DNA from: a virus
Reading direction: 5' to 3' (one strand)
Virus record (IMG/VR): IMGVR_UViG_3300035661_004722
Span: 1 to 29,884 of that record
Length of the DNA stretch: 29,884 nt
Below the pieces are notes generated by a model, which was not told the origin of the DNA, made no database searches, and saw nothing but the letters and a program-made list of their open reading frames with translations. The number at the start of each line of letters is the position of its first letter. The first letter of the stretch is position 1. The translations under genes and the position numbers were made by a program. Below are positions 7,778-16,267 of the stretch, in pieces.

Positions 7778-7806
7778 TTGGCGTTTCTGTACTCCCAGGG
7801 TACAGT
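7778..7806 (+). promoter_or_regulatory. Candidate sigma70 promoter for the 8036-11384 genes
   Basis: TTGGCG (7778-7783), a 17-base spacer and TACAGT (7801-7806) match the consensus at four of six positions each. Transcription would begin near 7813 and leave a leader of about 220 bases before the first gene. The 7787-7805 palindrome fills the spacer and overlaps the -10. Confidence 0.45.
7787..7805. promoter_or_regulatory. 19-bp palindromic operator candidate
   Basis: CTGTAC and GTACAG, perfect 6-base arms, are separated by 7 bases. The site lies between divergent transcription units. It overlaps the plus promoter and sits upstream of the minus -10 where class II activators bind. The arms differ from the CGG-N4-CCG repressor sites, so a different regulator is implied. 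Confidence 0.5.
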
Positions 7807-7843
7807 TCACCACATCGGAGTGACAGTCCGGTAACCGCTTAGA

Positions 7844-8017
7844 CCCAGGGCAGCCCAGACCCTGGCGAGTGCGAGGGGTGGAAGGTGGCAAGCCTGCAAA
7901 CAGCCAGTCCCGACCTTGGGACGCGATCCAGGGTCATCACATCTGCCGCAAACCTCACCCGCTCAGGTGGTGTGAAGCGAACTGCAGCGCCGATCACGAA
8001 GAGCCGGCAGATGTGAT
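7844..8017 (+). ncRNA. Highly structured 5' leader (candidate cis-acting RNA or DNA element)
   Basis: The stretch 7740-8035 holds no convincing long gene but strong complementarity. GACCCTGG (7858-7865) pairs perfectly with CCAGGGTC (7928-7935). The next base, 7936, starts a perfect 13-base arm (7936-7948) that pairs with 8005-8017, so the two helices could stack end to end. GTCCC/GGGAC (7907-7911/7918-7922) forms a nested hairpin, and CACC/GGTG (7956-7959/7966-7969) a small one inside the 13-bp stem. CCAGGG at 7845-7850 competes for CCCTGG at 7860-7865, so two exclusive folds exist. The Shine-Dalgarno GAGGAG (8024-8029) follows 6 bases after the last stem. I do not recognise a known RNA family. 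Its place beside terS also allows a packaging (cos/pac) site. Confidence 0.45.
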
Positions 8018-8035
8018 CAACCCGAGGAGACCACG

Positions 8036-9441
<1,406 letters not shown>

Positions 9442-9450
9442 GAGAGCGAG

Positions 9451-9630
9451 ATGAACACTTTCGGCTATGTCGTCATCGACCGCCGCACCGGCGCCGTCGT
9501 GGCGCGATGCAAGACCCTCAACGGTGCTCGTCGGTCGGCTGATCGGCGAGACAACCAGTACGGCGGCTACCGGTACCTCGCGAGGGCTGCGATGCCCAGC
9601 GAAGCGGCTGGCTTCAGGAGTGCGTCATGA
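9451..9630 (+). CDS. Small phage protein (59 aa)
   Basis: ATG 9451 has AGGAGAG upstream. The product opens with GYVVIDRRTGAVVARC and continues GARRSADRRDNQYGGYRY, a beta-hairpin and helix pattern of a small phage family of unknown role. Its TGA overlaps the next ATG by 4 bases. It is too short for most gene finders' default filters but the start signal and overlap support it. Confidence 0.68.
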   Translation: MNTFGYVVIDRRTGAVVARCKTLNGARRSADRRDNQYGGYRYLARAAMPSEAAGFRSAS

Positions 9631-9920
9631 GCGCGCCCAGACCCCTCGCGCCTTTCACAGCCGGCCCGTTACGCGTCACTCGTGAGGTCGACCTTGAGGG
9701 CTACTGCCAGCACTCAGTCCGCGCGCCCAACGGCATCGCGCTGGCAGTGCTCAGCAACTACAACGGTGGCGAGCAGTTGGCCAACGCCACGCTTTACGCG
9801 ACGGCGCCCGAGCTGCTGGACGCCCTGACGTTCGCCGTCCGCTTCTGGGACCAACTCACCCCCGCCGACGCCGAGCGCATGCGCGCGGTGTTGGTCAAGG
9901 CGACTGGGGGTGCGTCGTGA
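9627..9920 (+). CDS. Small phage protein (97 aa) of unknown function
   Basis: Starts at ATG 9627 in an ATGA overlap. The middle has NATLYATAPELLDALTFAVR, a segment often seen in short phage proteins ending with an Ala-Pro-Glu-Leu-Leu helix. The N-terminal half is beta-rich (GPLRVTREVDLEG). No catalytic motif is visible. It is coupled to the next gene by GTGA. Confidence 0.7.
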   Translation: MSAPRPLAPFTAGPLRVTREVDLEGYCQHSVRAPNGIALAVLSNYNGGEQLANATLYATAPELLDALTFAVRFWDQLTPADAERMRAVLVKATGGAS

Positions 9921-10057
9921 ATCAGTACGCCTTCGCTGTCATCCACAACATCGCTTGCATCGCTGGCGCAGTCGTGCTGGTCATCAACGATTACCCATGG
10001 TGGGCCATCTTGCTTCTGTGCTTGGTCCACTACGTTAAGTCGGAGACCAAGTCATGA
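9917..10057 (+). CDS. Tiny membrane protein (46 aa)
   Basis: GTG 9917 overlaps the previous stop (GTGA) and its own TGA overlaps the next ATG (ATGA). Two hydrophobic stretches (about residues 6-22 and 28-40, WWAILLLCLVHYV) suggest one or two membrane spans. Function unknown. Start and end are both fixed by overlaps, which is good support for so short a gene. Confidence 0.6.
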   Translation: MNQYAFAVIHNIACIAGAVVLVINDYPWWAILLLCLVHYVKSETKS

Positions 10058-10353
10058 GCGCGTGGCCCTACACCGACGAGCCCGGCGCCGGCTTGGTGGC
10101 TGGGTGCGAGATCGAGGACGCCTGCTGGCGCAAGCGGAAGGTTGTGCTGACCCGGGATCAGGTCGAGGGCATGGACGACGTTGCGTCGTATTCCCAGCCG
10201 ACGGCGCCCGCCGAAGCGTGCACGGACCTGGGATTCGAGGACGGTGAGCCCGTCACCGGCTGGGAGGCTGTCAAGGTCTGGGCCGGCCTCTACTCACCGG
10301 CCCTGGTCTCTGGTGCCGTGTTCGTCCTGGTTGTCTGGGGGTTCAAGCCATGA
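10054..10353 (+). CDS. Small protein with C-terminal membrane anchor (99 aa)
   Basis: The N-terminal 75 residues are acidic and soluble, with CEIEDACW and a TRDQVEGMDDV segment. The last 20 (LVSGAVFVLVVWGF) form a transmembrane helix, so it is probably a tail-anchored inner-membrane protein. No family recognised. It is joined to both neighbours by 4-bp overlaps. Confidence 0.65.
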   Translation: MSAWPYTDEPGAGLVAGCEIEDACWRKRKVVLTRDQVEGMDDVASYSQPTAPAEACTDLGFEDGEPVTGWEAVKVWAGLYSPALVSGAVFVLVVWGFKP

Positions 10354-10445
10354 AGATGGACCGCGAAGACCGCATCGTGCTGCTCGGGGTCGCTTTCGCG
10401 GCCCTTTGCTTTTGCTGGCTGGTGTGGTCGGGGCAGCTGACGTGA
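10350..10445 (+). CDS. Tiny single-pass membrane protein (31 aa)
   Basis: ATG 10350 overlaps the upstream stop and the TGA at 10443 overlaps the next GTG. A charged start (KMDREDR) is followed by one hydrophobic helix (IVLLGVAFAALCFCWLVW). Function unknown. It may act together with the preceding anchored protein. Confidence 0.5.
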   Translation: MKMDREDRIVLLGVAFAALCFCWLVWSGQLT

Positions 10446-10675
10446 GCCGCGACTGCACCACCCACGCCCTGGGCCTGACCACGGGGGGCCGGCGCTCGAC
10501 GGACTGCGCGCTGATCCTGCACCTTCGCCACCAGCTGCCGGACGCGCTGCGCTACTTCGACACCGGCGGCCCGCTTGACGCGCCGTGCGTCATGCACGCC
10601 GGTTCGGTCAATTCCGTCGACTGGACCGACGGCCGGGGCAATGCGCTTGCGCTGCCCACCGAGATCCACCGCTGA
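10442..10675 (+). CDS. Small phage protein (77 aa), unknown function
   Basis: GTG 10442 in a GTGA overlap. The product has four Cys and five or more His residues (RDCTTHALGL, TDCALILHLRHQL, APCVMHAG), which could suggest metal binding but without a regular spacing. It ends 56 bases before the next gene. Confidence 0.55.
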   Translation: MSRDCTTHALGLTTGGRRSTDCALILHLRHQLPDALRYFDTGGPLDAPCVMHAGSVNSVDWTDGRGNALALPTEIHR

Positions 10676-10731
10676 TCGCAGCGCTCAGCGCCCGCCTGGG
10701 TGCTGATCAGTGTGACCACCTGGAGCCCATC

Positions 10732-11061
10732 ATGAAAATCTCCCACCTTGAGGTCTTCAACACCTCAGCCAAGCGCGGCGGCATGGACCGGGTGCGCGTG
10801 CTGCGCGACGGCCAGGTCATCGGCGAGGTGTACATGCGCCGGCGCAACCCCCTCGCCTACCTGCGCGGCCATCGGGACAGCACGCCGGCCCTGGCGCTGT
10901 GCGAGCAGCTGCGCGGCGCCGGTGTGGACGTGCCGACCATCGAACGCATCCTGGCGCGGCCGGCTAAGCCCGGCATCGGCCAGCGGCTGGTGGCGGCGGC
11001 CATGGCCTGGCGGGCATGCGACCCGCTCAGTGCGGCGTGGTTCGGGGTGCGGACATGCTGA
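10732..11061 (+). CDS. Phage protein of unknown function (109 aa)
   Basis: ATG 10732 follows GGAG at a spacing of six bases. The N-terminal half is beta-rich (RVRVLRDGQVIGEVYMRR), the C-terminal half helical (GVDVPTIERILARPAKPG). No known motif. It ends 50 bases before the preferred start of the HTH gene, and the two may be co-transcribed. Confidence 0.65.
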   Translation: MKISHLEVFNTSAKRGGMDRVRVLRDGQVIGEVYMRRRNPLAYLRGHRDSTPALALCEQLRGAGVDVPTIERILARPAKPGIGQRLVAAAMAWRACDPLSAAWFGVRTC

Positions 11062-11111
11062 CCAGGGCGCGCAATAGCCGGGCGTACCCTGGCGATACAC
11101 TCGCGGCCATC

Positions 11112-11384
11112 ATGACCGGCGAACAACTCCAGCAGTGGCGCGAGCACCAGGGCCTGTCCGTCGTCAAGGCGGCGCAGATGCTCGGGGTGTCGCGCAACGC
11201 GTTCTACCTGTGGACCCGCGGCGAGCAGCCCGTGCCCAAGGCGGTCGAGCTGGCCTGCGCCGCGATCACGCTGGGTGTGCGGTCCTACCCGCCGTCGGAT
11301 GACTCTTCAGCCGTCTCGAAGTCGGCCGAGTCCTTCGTGCTCGCCGCGCCGTTCAGCGGGCCACCGGGCGCACCGCGCGACTGA
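11112..11384 (+). CDS. Helix-turn-helix DNA-binding protein
   Basis: A 90-residue XRE/Cro-type regulator: LQQWREHQGLSVVKAAQMLG then VSRNAFYLWTRGEQPVPKAV, a full HTH at about residues 5-45. The C-terminal 35 residues are Ser/Ala/Pro-rich. ATG 11112 has no ribosome-binding site but TACACT lies 10 bases upstream as a possible -10, so a short leader or leaderless mRNA is possible; ATG 11055 would add 19 residues. Its last 100 bases overlap the 3' end of the YbcO-like gene on the other strand. It is a candidate for the regulator of the 7787-7805 palindrome, but that is only a guess. Confidence 0.8.
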   Translation: MTGEQLQQWREHQGLSVVKAAQMLGVSRNAFYLWTRGEQPVPKAVELACAAITLGVRSYPPSDDSSAVSKSAESFVLAAPFSGPPGAPRD

Positions 11385-12229
11385 CGCTCGGCGCCGCTCC
11401 ACCGCTGCATCCCAGCGGACCCCATCACCATCCTGCTCACGCCCGTCGGGATGACGGCTTGCGGAGCCAGCCAGCCAGGCAGCGTCGTCTCGACGCGCCG
11501 GACCCATCCCTTGTGAGGCCGCGCACGGTACACCCGCTGGTGTTCCACGCTGCGCGCCCGCCCGGCCTGGTCCACCACATCCTCCTCCACCAATCCCGCC
11601 TCTGTCAGCCGCCGCAGGGCGAAGCTCACCACATGCCACGCCGCCCCGCTGCGGGTGGCCACCTCGCGCGCGGACATCCACCCGCCATCGCTGCGCAGCA
11701 CGCCCAGGTGAGCCATGTCTTGCGCGTCCGTCATCGGTTGCTGCTCGGCCTGCGCCCAGTCGGGCAGCGCGACGCCGCTGGGCCACGTGCCGGCCTGCAG
11801 CGCGCGGCGCACGGTGCGCTCGTGGGCCACGGTCCACATCAGCACGCGCTGGGCCGCGTTCATCGTCTTGCCCTGGTCCAGCTCGCGGTGGCAAACCGAG
11901 CACAGCGCAGCCACGAAGATGTCCGAGGCTTTCACTGCCCCGCCCTTGCCGTGCACGGCCTGGTTGCTGTGCGCCCAGGTCACGCCGGCCCACGGACCCG
12001 AGGCGCCGCAGTGCTGGCACGGCATCTGCCGGCACATCAGCCGCAGCCGGATGTCGCGCACGTAGGCGAACTTCGGCAGGCTGACCACGGGCTTGTGCTT
12101 GTCCGCAACCACGGCGCGCAGGCTGGTGCTGGAGCGCGGCCGGGGCTCGTAGTCCACCTGCTTGTCCGTGCGGCGCGTGGCCAGCTTGGGCGCGAACGGG
12201 GTCCGCTTCATCGGCGTGGTGCGCTTCAT
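11285..12229 (-). CDS. YbcO-like HNH-type nuclease fused to a winged-helix domain
   Basis: A 314-residue protein. Residues 65-120 match the YbcO/DUF1364 phage nuclease family: CQHCG (71-75), TWAHSNQAVHGKG, KASDIFVAALC and CHRELDQG, with Cys and His placed for zinc and catalysis. Residues about 180-245 form a second domain, MSAREVATRSGAAWHVVSFALRRL-like in order, with helix-turn-helix plus wing features. The last 70 residues are low complexity. YbcO proteins are usually about 95 residues, so this is a large fusion. It is the last gene of the early left operon, in the place of lambda nin genes, which process recombination intermediates. ATG 12229 overlaps the upstream stop (ATGA). Confidence 0.82.
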   Translation of the reverse strand: MKRTTPMKRTPFAPKLATRRTDKQVDYEPRPRSSTSLRAVVADKHKPVVSLPKFAYVRDIRLRLMCRQMPCQHCGASGPWAGVTWAHSNQAVHGKGGAVKASDIFVAALCSVCHRELDQGKTMNAAQRVLMWTVAHERTVRRALQAGTWPSGVALPDWAQAEQQPMTDAQDMAHLGVLRSDGGWMSAREVATRSGAAWHVVSFALRRLTEAGLVEEDVVDQAGRARSVEHQRVYRARPHKGWVRRVETTLPGWLAPQAVIPTGVSRMVMGSAGMQRWSGAERQSRGAPGGPLNGAASTKDSADFETAEESSDGG

Positions 12230-12474
12230 GGCGTGGTCTCCTTCGGAACAAAAGCCGTCGCGTCCGGGCCGCAGGCGCCGTCGTCGCTGCGCACGTCGAT
12301 GCACCAGGCGAAGTCGTAGTGCGCGCCTGCGTGGACCTTGGGACCGAGCCGGCAGCGCATCTGCGGGTCGGCCAGCTTCAGGTGGGCGCAGGACAGGCAT
12401 GGGGTCTTCCAGGCTGGGTCGAACACGGGCAGGGCCGGCATGGGCTGCTGGCGGGCCACGGGTGCCCACTTCAT
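12226..12474 (-). CDS. Cys-rich small protein, probable zinc-binding
   Basis: An 82-residue protein with CLSCAHLKLAD, MRCRLG, WCIDV and ACGPDA; five Cys with one CxxC pair suggest a structural zinc site. Such short Cys-rich proteins are common beside RusA and YbcO in phage nin regions. Role unknown. The start at ATG 12474 is set by an ATGA overlap with rusA. Confidence 0.72.
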   Translation of the reverse strand: MKWAPVARQQPMPALPVFDPAWKTPCLSCAHLKLADPQMRCRLGPKVHAGAHYDFAWCIDVRSDDGACGPDATAFVPKETTP

Positions 12475-12827
12475 GGCAGCACCGCCCACTGGGTGACTTC
12501 CAGGATCACCATGCCGCCGATGCGGTCGGCCATCTCCAGCTGCAGCCGCCAGCGTGAGTCGTCGCAGCCCAGGGCCAGCGCCACGCCGTCCAATCCGCTC
12601 TTTATCGACGCCAGGGCGTTATCCAGGTCGTGCTTGCGCTTCGTTGGCGGCAAGAACGTCAGCTTGATCAGCGGGCGAGCTTCAGGAGAAATGGGTCGAA
12701 GCGACTGCTTCGCGAGCGCCCAACAAATCTCCTTGTAGCTCGCCTTCGCACGCGCGATGTCGCCCCAATGGGCGCGCGTGCCGTTGGGGCGAAGGATCTT
12801 TGGGGGCCAGGGCAGGGTGACTTTCAT
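12471..12827 (-). CDS. rusA: RusA-like Holliday junction resolvase
   Basis: A 118-residue endonuclease expected to cut four-way DNA junctions before packaging. It has the RusA layout: N-terminal LPWPPKILRPNGTRAHW, then KRKHDLDNALASIKSGLDG with Asp67, Asp69 and Lys76 in place of the catalytic RusA residues, and an acidic GCDDSRW at 88-94. Length equals the 120-residue E. coli enzyme. ATG 12827 overlaps the previous stop by 4 bases; a longer frame to 12875 lies within the neighbour. Context with YbcO-like and Cys-rich genes matches the nin region. Confidence 0.9.
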   Translation of the reverse strand: MKVTLPWPPKILRPNGTRAHWGDIARAKASYKEICWALAKQSLRPISPEARPLIKLTFLPPTKRKHDLDNALASIKSGLDGVALALGCDDSRWRLQLEMADRIGGMVILEVTQWAVLP

Positions 12828-13189
12828 GCTGCGCCCCGGTCCATGCCACGCTCGTTGGCAGACCTCGACCTCCACACGTCCACCGCCGTCTGCGCCGTGA
12901 CCAGGCGCCAGCGCAGGCGCTCTTCCTCCTCGACGGCAGCCTGCAGCCCCTTCAGGTGCTCGGCATAGCTCACGTCGGCGTAGGCCTCGCGCTCTTGGGC
13001 CGCGACCGAGTTGTGGCCAGCGGACTCCGCAGCGCGCATCAGCACGGCCTTGATGGACTTGCGCATCTCCTCGATCAGCACCCGGTTGGCCTTCGCCTGC
13101 GCGTACAACGGGCCGGTCTTGGCCATGACGTTCAGGGCCCGCTGGGGGTCGATGTCGGTGGGCGCTTGGCCTGATGGTTCTTCGGTCAT
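12824..13189 (-). CDS. Conserved phage helical protein
   Basis: A 121-residue, nearly all-helical protein with the recognisable segments GPLYAQAKANRVLIEEMRKS, SVAAQEREAYADVSY and RLRWRLVTAQTAVDVWRS. Relatives sit beside replication and resolvase genes in many Burkholderia and Pseudomonas phages; the function is not known to me. ATG 13189 has AAGGA about nine bases upstream. It starts a four-gene coupled block (this gene, rusA, Cys-rich, YbcO-like). Confidence 0.8.
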   Translation of the reverse strand: MTEEPSGQAPTDIDPQRALNVMAKTGPLYAQAKANRVLIEEMRKSIKAVLMRAAESAGHNSVAAQEREAYADVSYAEHLKGLQAAVEEEERLRWRLVTAQTAVDVWRSRSANERGMDRGAA

Positions 13190-13495
13190 TGCTCTATTCC
13201 TTCGTATTGAAGTACTTCCCTACTACCTAACTCTTGTCTTGAGGGAATCTGCTAAGCGGTGGACGGCCCTTGGCCATCCCCGAACAAACGGAGAAGGCGC
13301 TAGTCGTGTTGCTATTGCGGAGCCACAGACCCTCCCAAGACTTTCGAGAACCGGTTCTTGGTGCCGCCGGGGGGTGTTTCATCTCTATCCCTTGGTACCC
13401 CTGTCCGCCTTGCCGCCACTGTCTCGCCCGTTTTCAAGGAGCTACCCGCCCAGCAAGGAGGTTTTGAACAGCTGGCTACGGCATCGCGTCCGCCT
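13190..13495. other. Intergenic region with palindromes; weak ORF 13227-13382
   Basis: About 300 bases without a firm gene. It holds two perfect palindromes, AGAACCGGTTCT (13347-13358) and GAAGTACTTC (13209-13218), and a TTCCCT/AGGGAA pair near 13217-13247. It is less GC-rich near 13195-13260. On the minus strand a 51-codon frame runs from ATG 13382 (AAGGG upstream) to TAG 13227, but its product is Ser/Pro-rich and unlike its neighbours, so I do not call it. A promoter or processing point for the rusA block is plausible here. Confidence 0.4.
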
Positions 13496-13606
13496 TCACT
13501 CGTCCACCGACATGGAAACGCTGCACCACAGGACCAGGAACCCGGTCAGGAACCAGCCGCTGCACACGAGGCCCATGGCCACGAAGAACAGAAAGACATT
13601 CCTCAC
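13496..13606 (-). CDS. Tiny membrane protein (36 aa)
   Basis: GTG 13606 overlaps the Toprim gene stop in GTGA. The product is almost entirely one hydrophobic helix (VFLFFVAMGLVCSGWFL, then TGFLVLW) with a short acidic C-terminus. Function unknown. It ends the replication block of the early left operon. Confidence 0.55.
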   Translation of the reverse strand: MRNVFLFFVAMGLVCSGWFLTGFLVLWCSVSMSVDE

Positions 13607-14499
13607 GCCGCCCTCGCCTTCATCACCAGCTGCACCACCGCCAGCAACCCGCGCTTGACCATCAGGTCGTTGGCGTCATCGCCTTCCTCGTCCGGCATCG
13701 CCCACGGCAGCCCGGTGGCAATGGCGGCGCGCTGGCCGGCCTCGCCGGGGTTCAGTGCGGCCTTATCCGGGTCGCGCTGCGGCGCGTCGTGGTCGGCGAT
13801 GACGTAGCGCCGGCCGCCCATGAGCGAAGCCACGTGGGTCAGGTTGTGGGCCGAGAACGTCACGACGACGCACACGCGCATGTGCGCCTGGCGGATGGCA
13901 GCTTCCAACGTCAAGCCCGTGGCATAGCCCTCGCAGAAAACCCTCTCCGGTGCGTGGCGGTCGCCCAGGCACAGCACGGCGCCCTTTGAGGTCATGCCCC
14001 ACAGGTACTTCTTTTCCCACCGCGTTTCCTCGGGCAGCCAGCGGATGACCTGGGCGCCCAGCAGGCGGTTGCTCAGCACCTCGCGCATGGGGATGACCAG
14101 CGAGCCGTCGGGCATCACCAAGCCCTTGGCGGCCGGGAAGCCCTTGCGGTGGAGGTAGCCGTGCACCTCGGGCCGGGCCTGGGCCAGCATCTCCTGGGCC
14201 TTCTGCGCGGCCTGCGCGGCCAGCACGCGGCGCTCGGCCTGCTGGTTGCGGCGGCGCGCGATGGCCTGGCTGCGGTCAACGTCCTGGCGCTGGGTGTACT
14301 GGCGGAAGGGGATGGCGCGGGCGTCGGAGTCCCACGCCCAGACGAAGCCGCCTTCACCGTCCCAGCAGTACGCCCCGTTCTTTGAGCGCGGGTGCTCGGT
14401 CGTCGCGCACCGCCGCAGCTTGCCGCTGTCGTCCAGCCGGCTCGCGTCGATCTCCACGCCGTGGGCGCGGGCGAAGGCGATGAACTCGGCGCTGCTCAT
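13603..14499 (-). CDS. Toprim-domain protein, primase-like
   Basis: A 298-residue protein. Residues 30-70 carry a short N-terminal module with a Cys/His scatter and AYCWDGEGGFVWAWDSDA. The Toprim domain spans about 180-280: VFCEGYATGLTLEA supplies the catalytic Glu190, IADHDAP (236-238) the DxD pair, and DEEGDDANDL the last acidic patch. Similar proteins replace the N-terminal part of phage P4-type or T7-type primases, often working with a separate helicase. Here the helicase is the next gene upstream, overlapping by 4 bases. No complete zinc finger is visible, so priming is an inference. Confidence 0.82.
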   Translation of the reverse strand: MSSAEFIAFARAHGVEIDASRLDDSGKLRRCATTEHPRSKNGAYCWDGEGGFVWAWDSDARAIPFRQYTQRQDVDRSQAIARRRNQQAERRVLAAQAAQKAQEMLAQARPEVHGYLHRKGFPAAKGLVMPDGSLVIPMREVLSNRLLGAQVIRWLPEETRWEKKYLWGMTSKGAVLCLGDRHAPERVFCEGYATGLTLEAAIRQAHMRVCVVVTFSAHNLTHVASLMGGRRYVIADHDAPQRDPDKAALNPGEAGQRAAIATGLPWAMPDEEGDDANDLMVKRGLLAVVQLVMKARAA

Positions 14500-16043
14500 G
14501 CTGCCTTCCTCGGCGAGCGGCTGAACGCGATGTTCCTGGCCTTGATGCGGTTGAGCACGGCCCGCGTGATCGGCACGTTGGGGCACCGCTCAAAGCTCAG
14601 GCCCTCGGGCCAGGTGCCCACCATCTCGCGGAACAGGTGCGCCGCGAGGCCCTTCGCCGTCTCCGGGTTGCCGTGCGCGCGGGTGTAGCTGACGCACTGC
14701 TCGTACAGGTGGCGCCGGTCGTCGGCCAGCTTGGTCTTGCCGATGAAAATCTCGCGCATCTCGCCGGGCAAGTGCTCGACGGTGGCCAGGGCGACGCGCT
14801 GGTGGCCGCAGGCGATGCAGCGCAGGCCCATGGGCTTGAAGCCGCATTCGGGGCAGGCTTTGGGTTCGGGCTTCTCGGGGTCGTCCTTGCGGATCGTCGA
14901 GTCCTGCTTCTCGCCGTCGTCCAGGGACGCGAGGCCGTTGAAGTAGATGTCGCTGAACGAGTCAGCGAAGCGGATAGCGTTGCCGCTGAAGTCCAGCAAG
15001 CGAAGGTCCGTCTTGCCGGTGGACGGGCTCGACCGCAGGCCGCGACCCCACATTTGGATCACGGTCGACAAGCTCTTGCGCAGGGGCCGCACGTCGCAAA
15101 TGCAGCTCACGTCGGCTACGTCCACGCCCTTGATGAGCGCGTCAACGGACAGCAGAACGCGGATCGCGCTGTCGGGCTTCCTGAACTCCTCCATCAGGCG
15201 CAGCCGCTCGTCCTCTTTGGTGTCCGCGGTGTAGAGCGCGGCGGCCACGCCGGCTTCGTTGAACTGCTTGCACAGCTCTTCGCAGTGGGCAATCGTTGCC
15301 CCGAACGCGAAGGTTTTGCGGTTCTCGCCGAACTTCATCCACTCGGCCACCACGTCGCCCACGATCTCCATGCCGCGCTCGGCGGCAGAGGTGTTCGTCC
15401 ACTCGCCGCCCGAGGTCGCCGCGCCGGCCATGTTGACCTTGGTGCACGAGAACACCTTCATCGGCACCAGCACGCCCGACTGCGTCAGCTCGTGCATCGT
15501 GGCCGCGTGAATGAGGTTGGTGAAAATCTTCCCCAGGCCCTTGCTGAACGCGGTCGCTGTGAGCCCCAGGACTGCCGCCTTGGTCGACAGCGCGAACTCA
15601 GTCCAGGACGCGTACTGGCAATGGGCCTCGTCGATCACGTACAGGTCGGCCTCGGGCCAGCCGCGGGAGGCCAGGGTCTGGACACTGGCGATCTGGAAAG
15701 GCCTGGCGGGATTGACGCGCCAGTGGTTGGCCATGATCATGCCGTGGTCGCACAGGCCGTAGCTGTCGGCGACCTGGGAGGTCTGGTTGATCAGGGTCCG
15801 GCGGTCGCAGACGAAGACGGCGCGCTTGCCCTTCTTCAGCGCCTCGTGGACCGCGCGCATGCCCAGGTAGGTCTTGCCCGAACCGGTGGGCGCCATCAGC
15901 AGCTGGCGCCGGTGACCCTCTTTGTAGGCGGCGCGCAGCGCAGCATGGGCCTTCTCTTGGAACTCGCGCGGCGGCGGAAACGTGCTAGACGTGTAGCTGG
16001 GCGCCTCCTGCTCGAAAAGCTCGCCGTTGGCAAGGGCGTTCAC
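14496..16043 (-). CDS. DEAD/DEAH-box (ResIII-type) helicase
   Basis: A 515-residue superfamily 2 helicase. Motifs in order: Walker A APTGSGKT (51-58), motif II DEAH (138-141), motif III-like TAT (162-164), GVDVADV near 307-313, and motif VI QMWGRGLR (330-337). A zinc ribbon follows at 397-412 (CPECG ... CIACG). The helicase probably opens the replication origin or remodels forks for the phage. The start is GTG 16043 with AGGTG upstream, in a GTGA overlap with the preceding small gene. The C-terminal 100 residues have no motif I know. It pairs with the Toprim and ParB-domain genes. Confidence 0.92.
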   Translation of the reverse strand: MNALANGELFEQEAPSYTSSTFPPPREFQEKAHAALRAAYKEGHRRQLLMAPTGSGKTYLGMRAVHEALKKGKRAVFVCDRRTLINQTSQVADSYGLCDHGMIMANHWRVNPARPFQIASVQTLASRGWPEADLYVIDEAHCQYASWTEFALSTKAAVLGLTATAFSKGLGKIFTNLIHAATMHELTQSGVLVPMKVFSCTKVNMAGAATSGGEWTNTSAAERGMEIVGDVVAEWMKFGENRKTFAFGATIAHCEELCKQFNEAGVAAALYTADTKEDERLRLMEEFRKPDSAIRVLLSVDALIKGVDVADVSCICDVRPLRKSLSTVIQMWGRGLRSSPSTGKTDLRLLDFSGNAIRFADSFSDIYFNGLASLDDGEKQDSTIRKDDPEKPEPKACPECGFKPMGLRCIACGHQRVALATVEHLPGEMREIFIGKTKLADDRRHLYEQCVSYTRAHGNPETAKGLAAHLFREMVGTWPEGLSFERCPNVPITRAVLNRIKARNIAFSRSPRKAA

Positions 16044-16267
16044 AGGGACACCTCACCATCGTCCAGCTGCGCCCGGATGCTCGCCCTGACGATGGCGACG
16101 GCTGCAGCGTTCAGCGCATCCTGAGCGGCCTCATCGGGGGTGGGGCGGTCGCTGAAGATTGCCCGGAAATCAAGCGACGCCCAAATCCTGGCGTTGCGAT
16201 CTGTGCGCGCCCTGTAGCGCTTGATTGCGTCGGGCGACTTGGGGGAGACGATCTGCGGCATGGTCAC
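16040..16267 (-). CDS. Small phage protein (75 aa)
   Basis: GTG 16267 overlaps the ParB-domain gene stop (GTGA); ATG 16261 is the other possible start. The N-terminal part is basic (SPDAIKRYRARTDRN) and the C-terminal part is an Ala-rich helix (DEAAQDALNAAAVAIVRASI). Function unknown; it is translated between ParB-domain and helicase proteins and might link them. Confidence 0.65.
   Translation of the reverse strand: MTMPQIVSPKSPDAIKRYRARTDRNARIWASLDFRAIFSDRPTPDEAAQDALNAAAVAIVRASIRAQLDDGEVSL

Noticed and set aside
14637-16124. Plus-strand 495-codon frame opposite the helicase
   Set aside because: Antisense shadow; the helicase motifs on the minus strand are complete.
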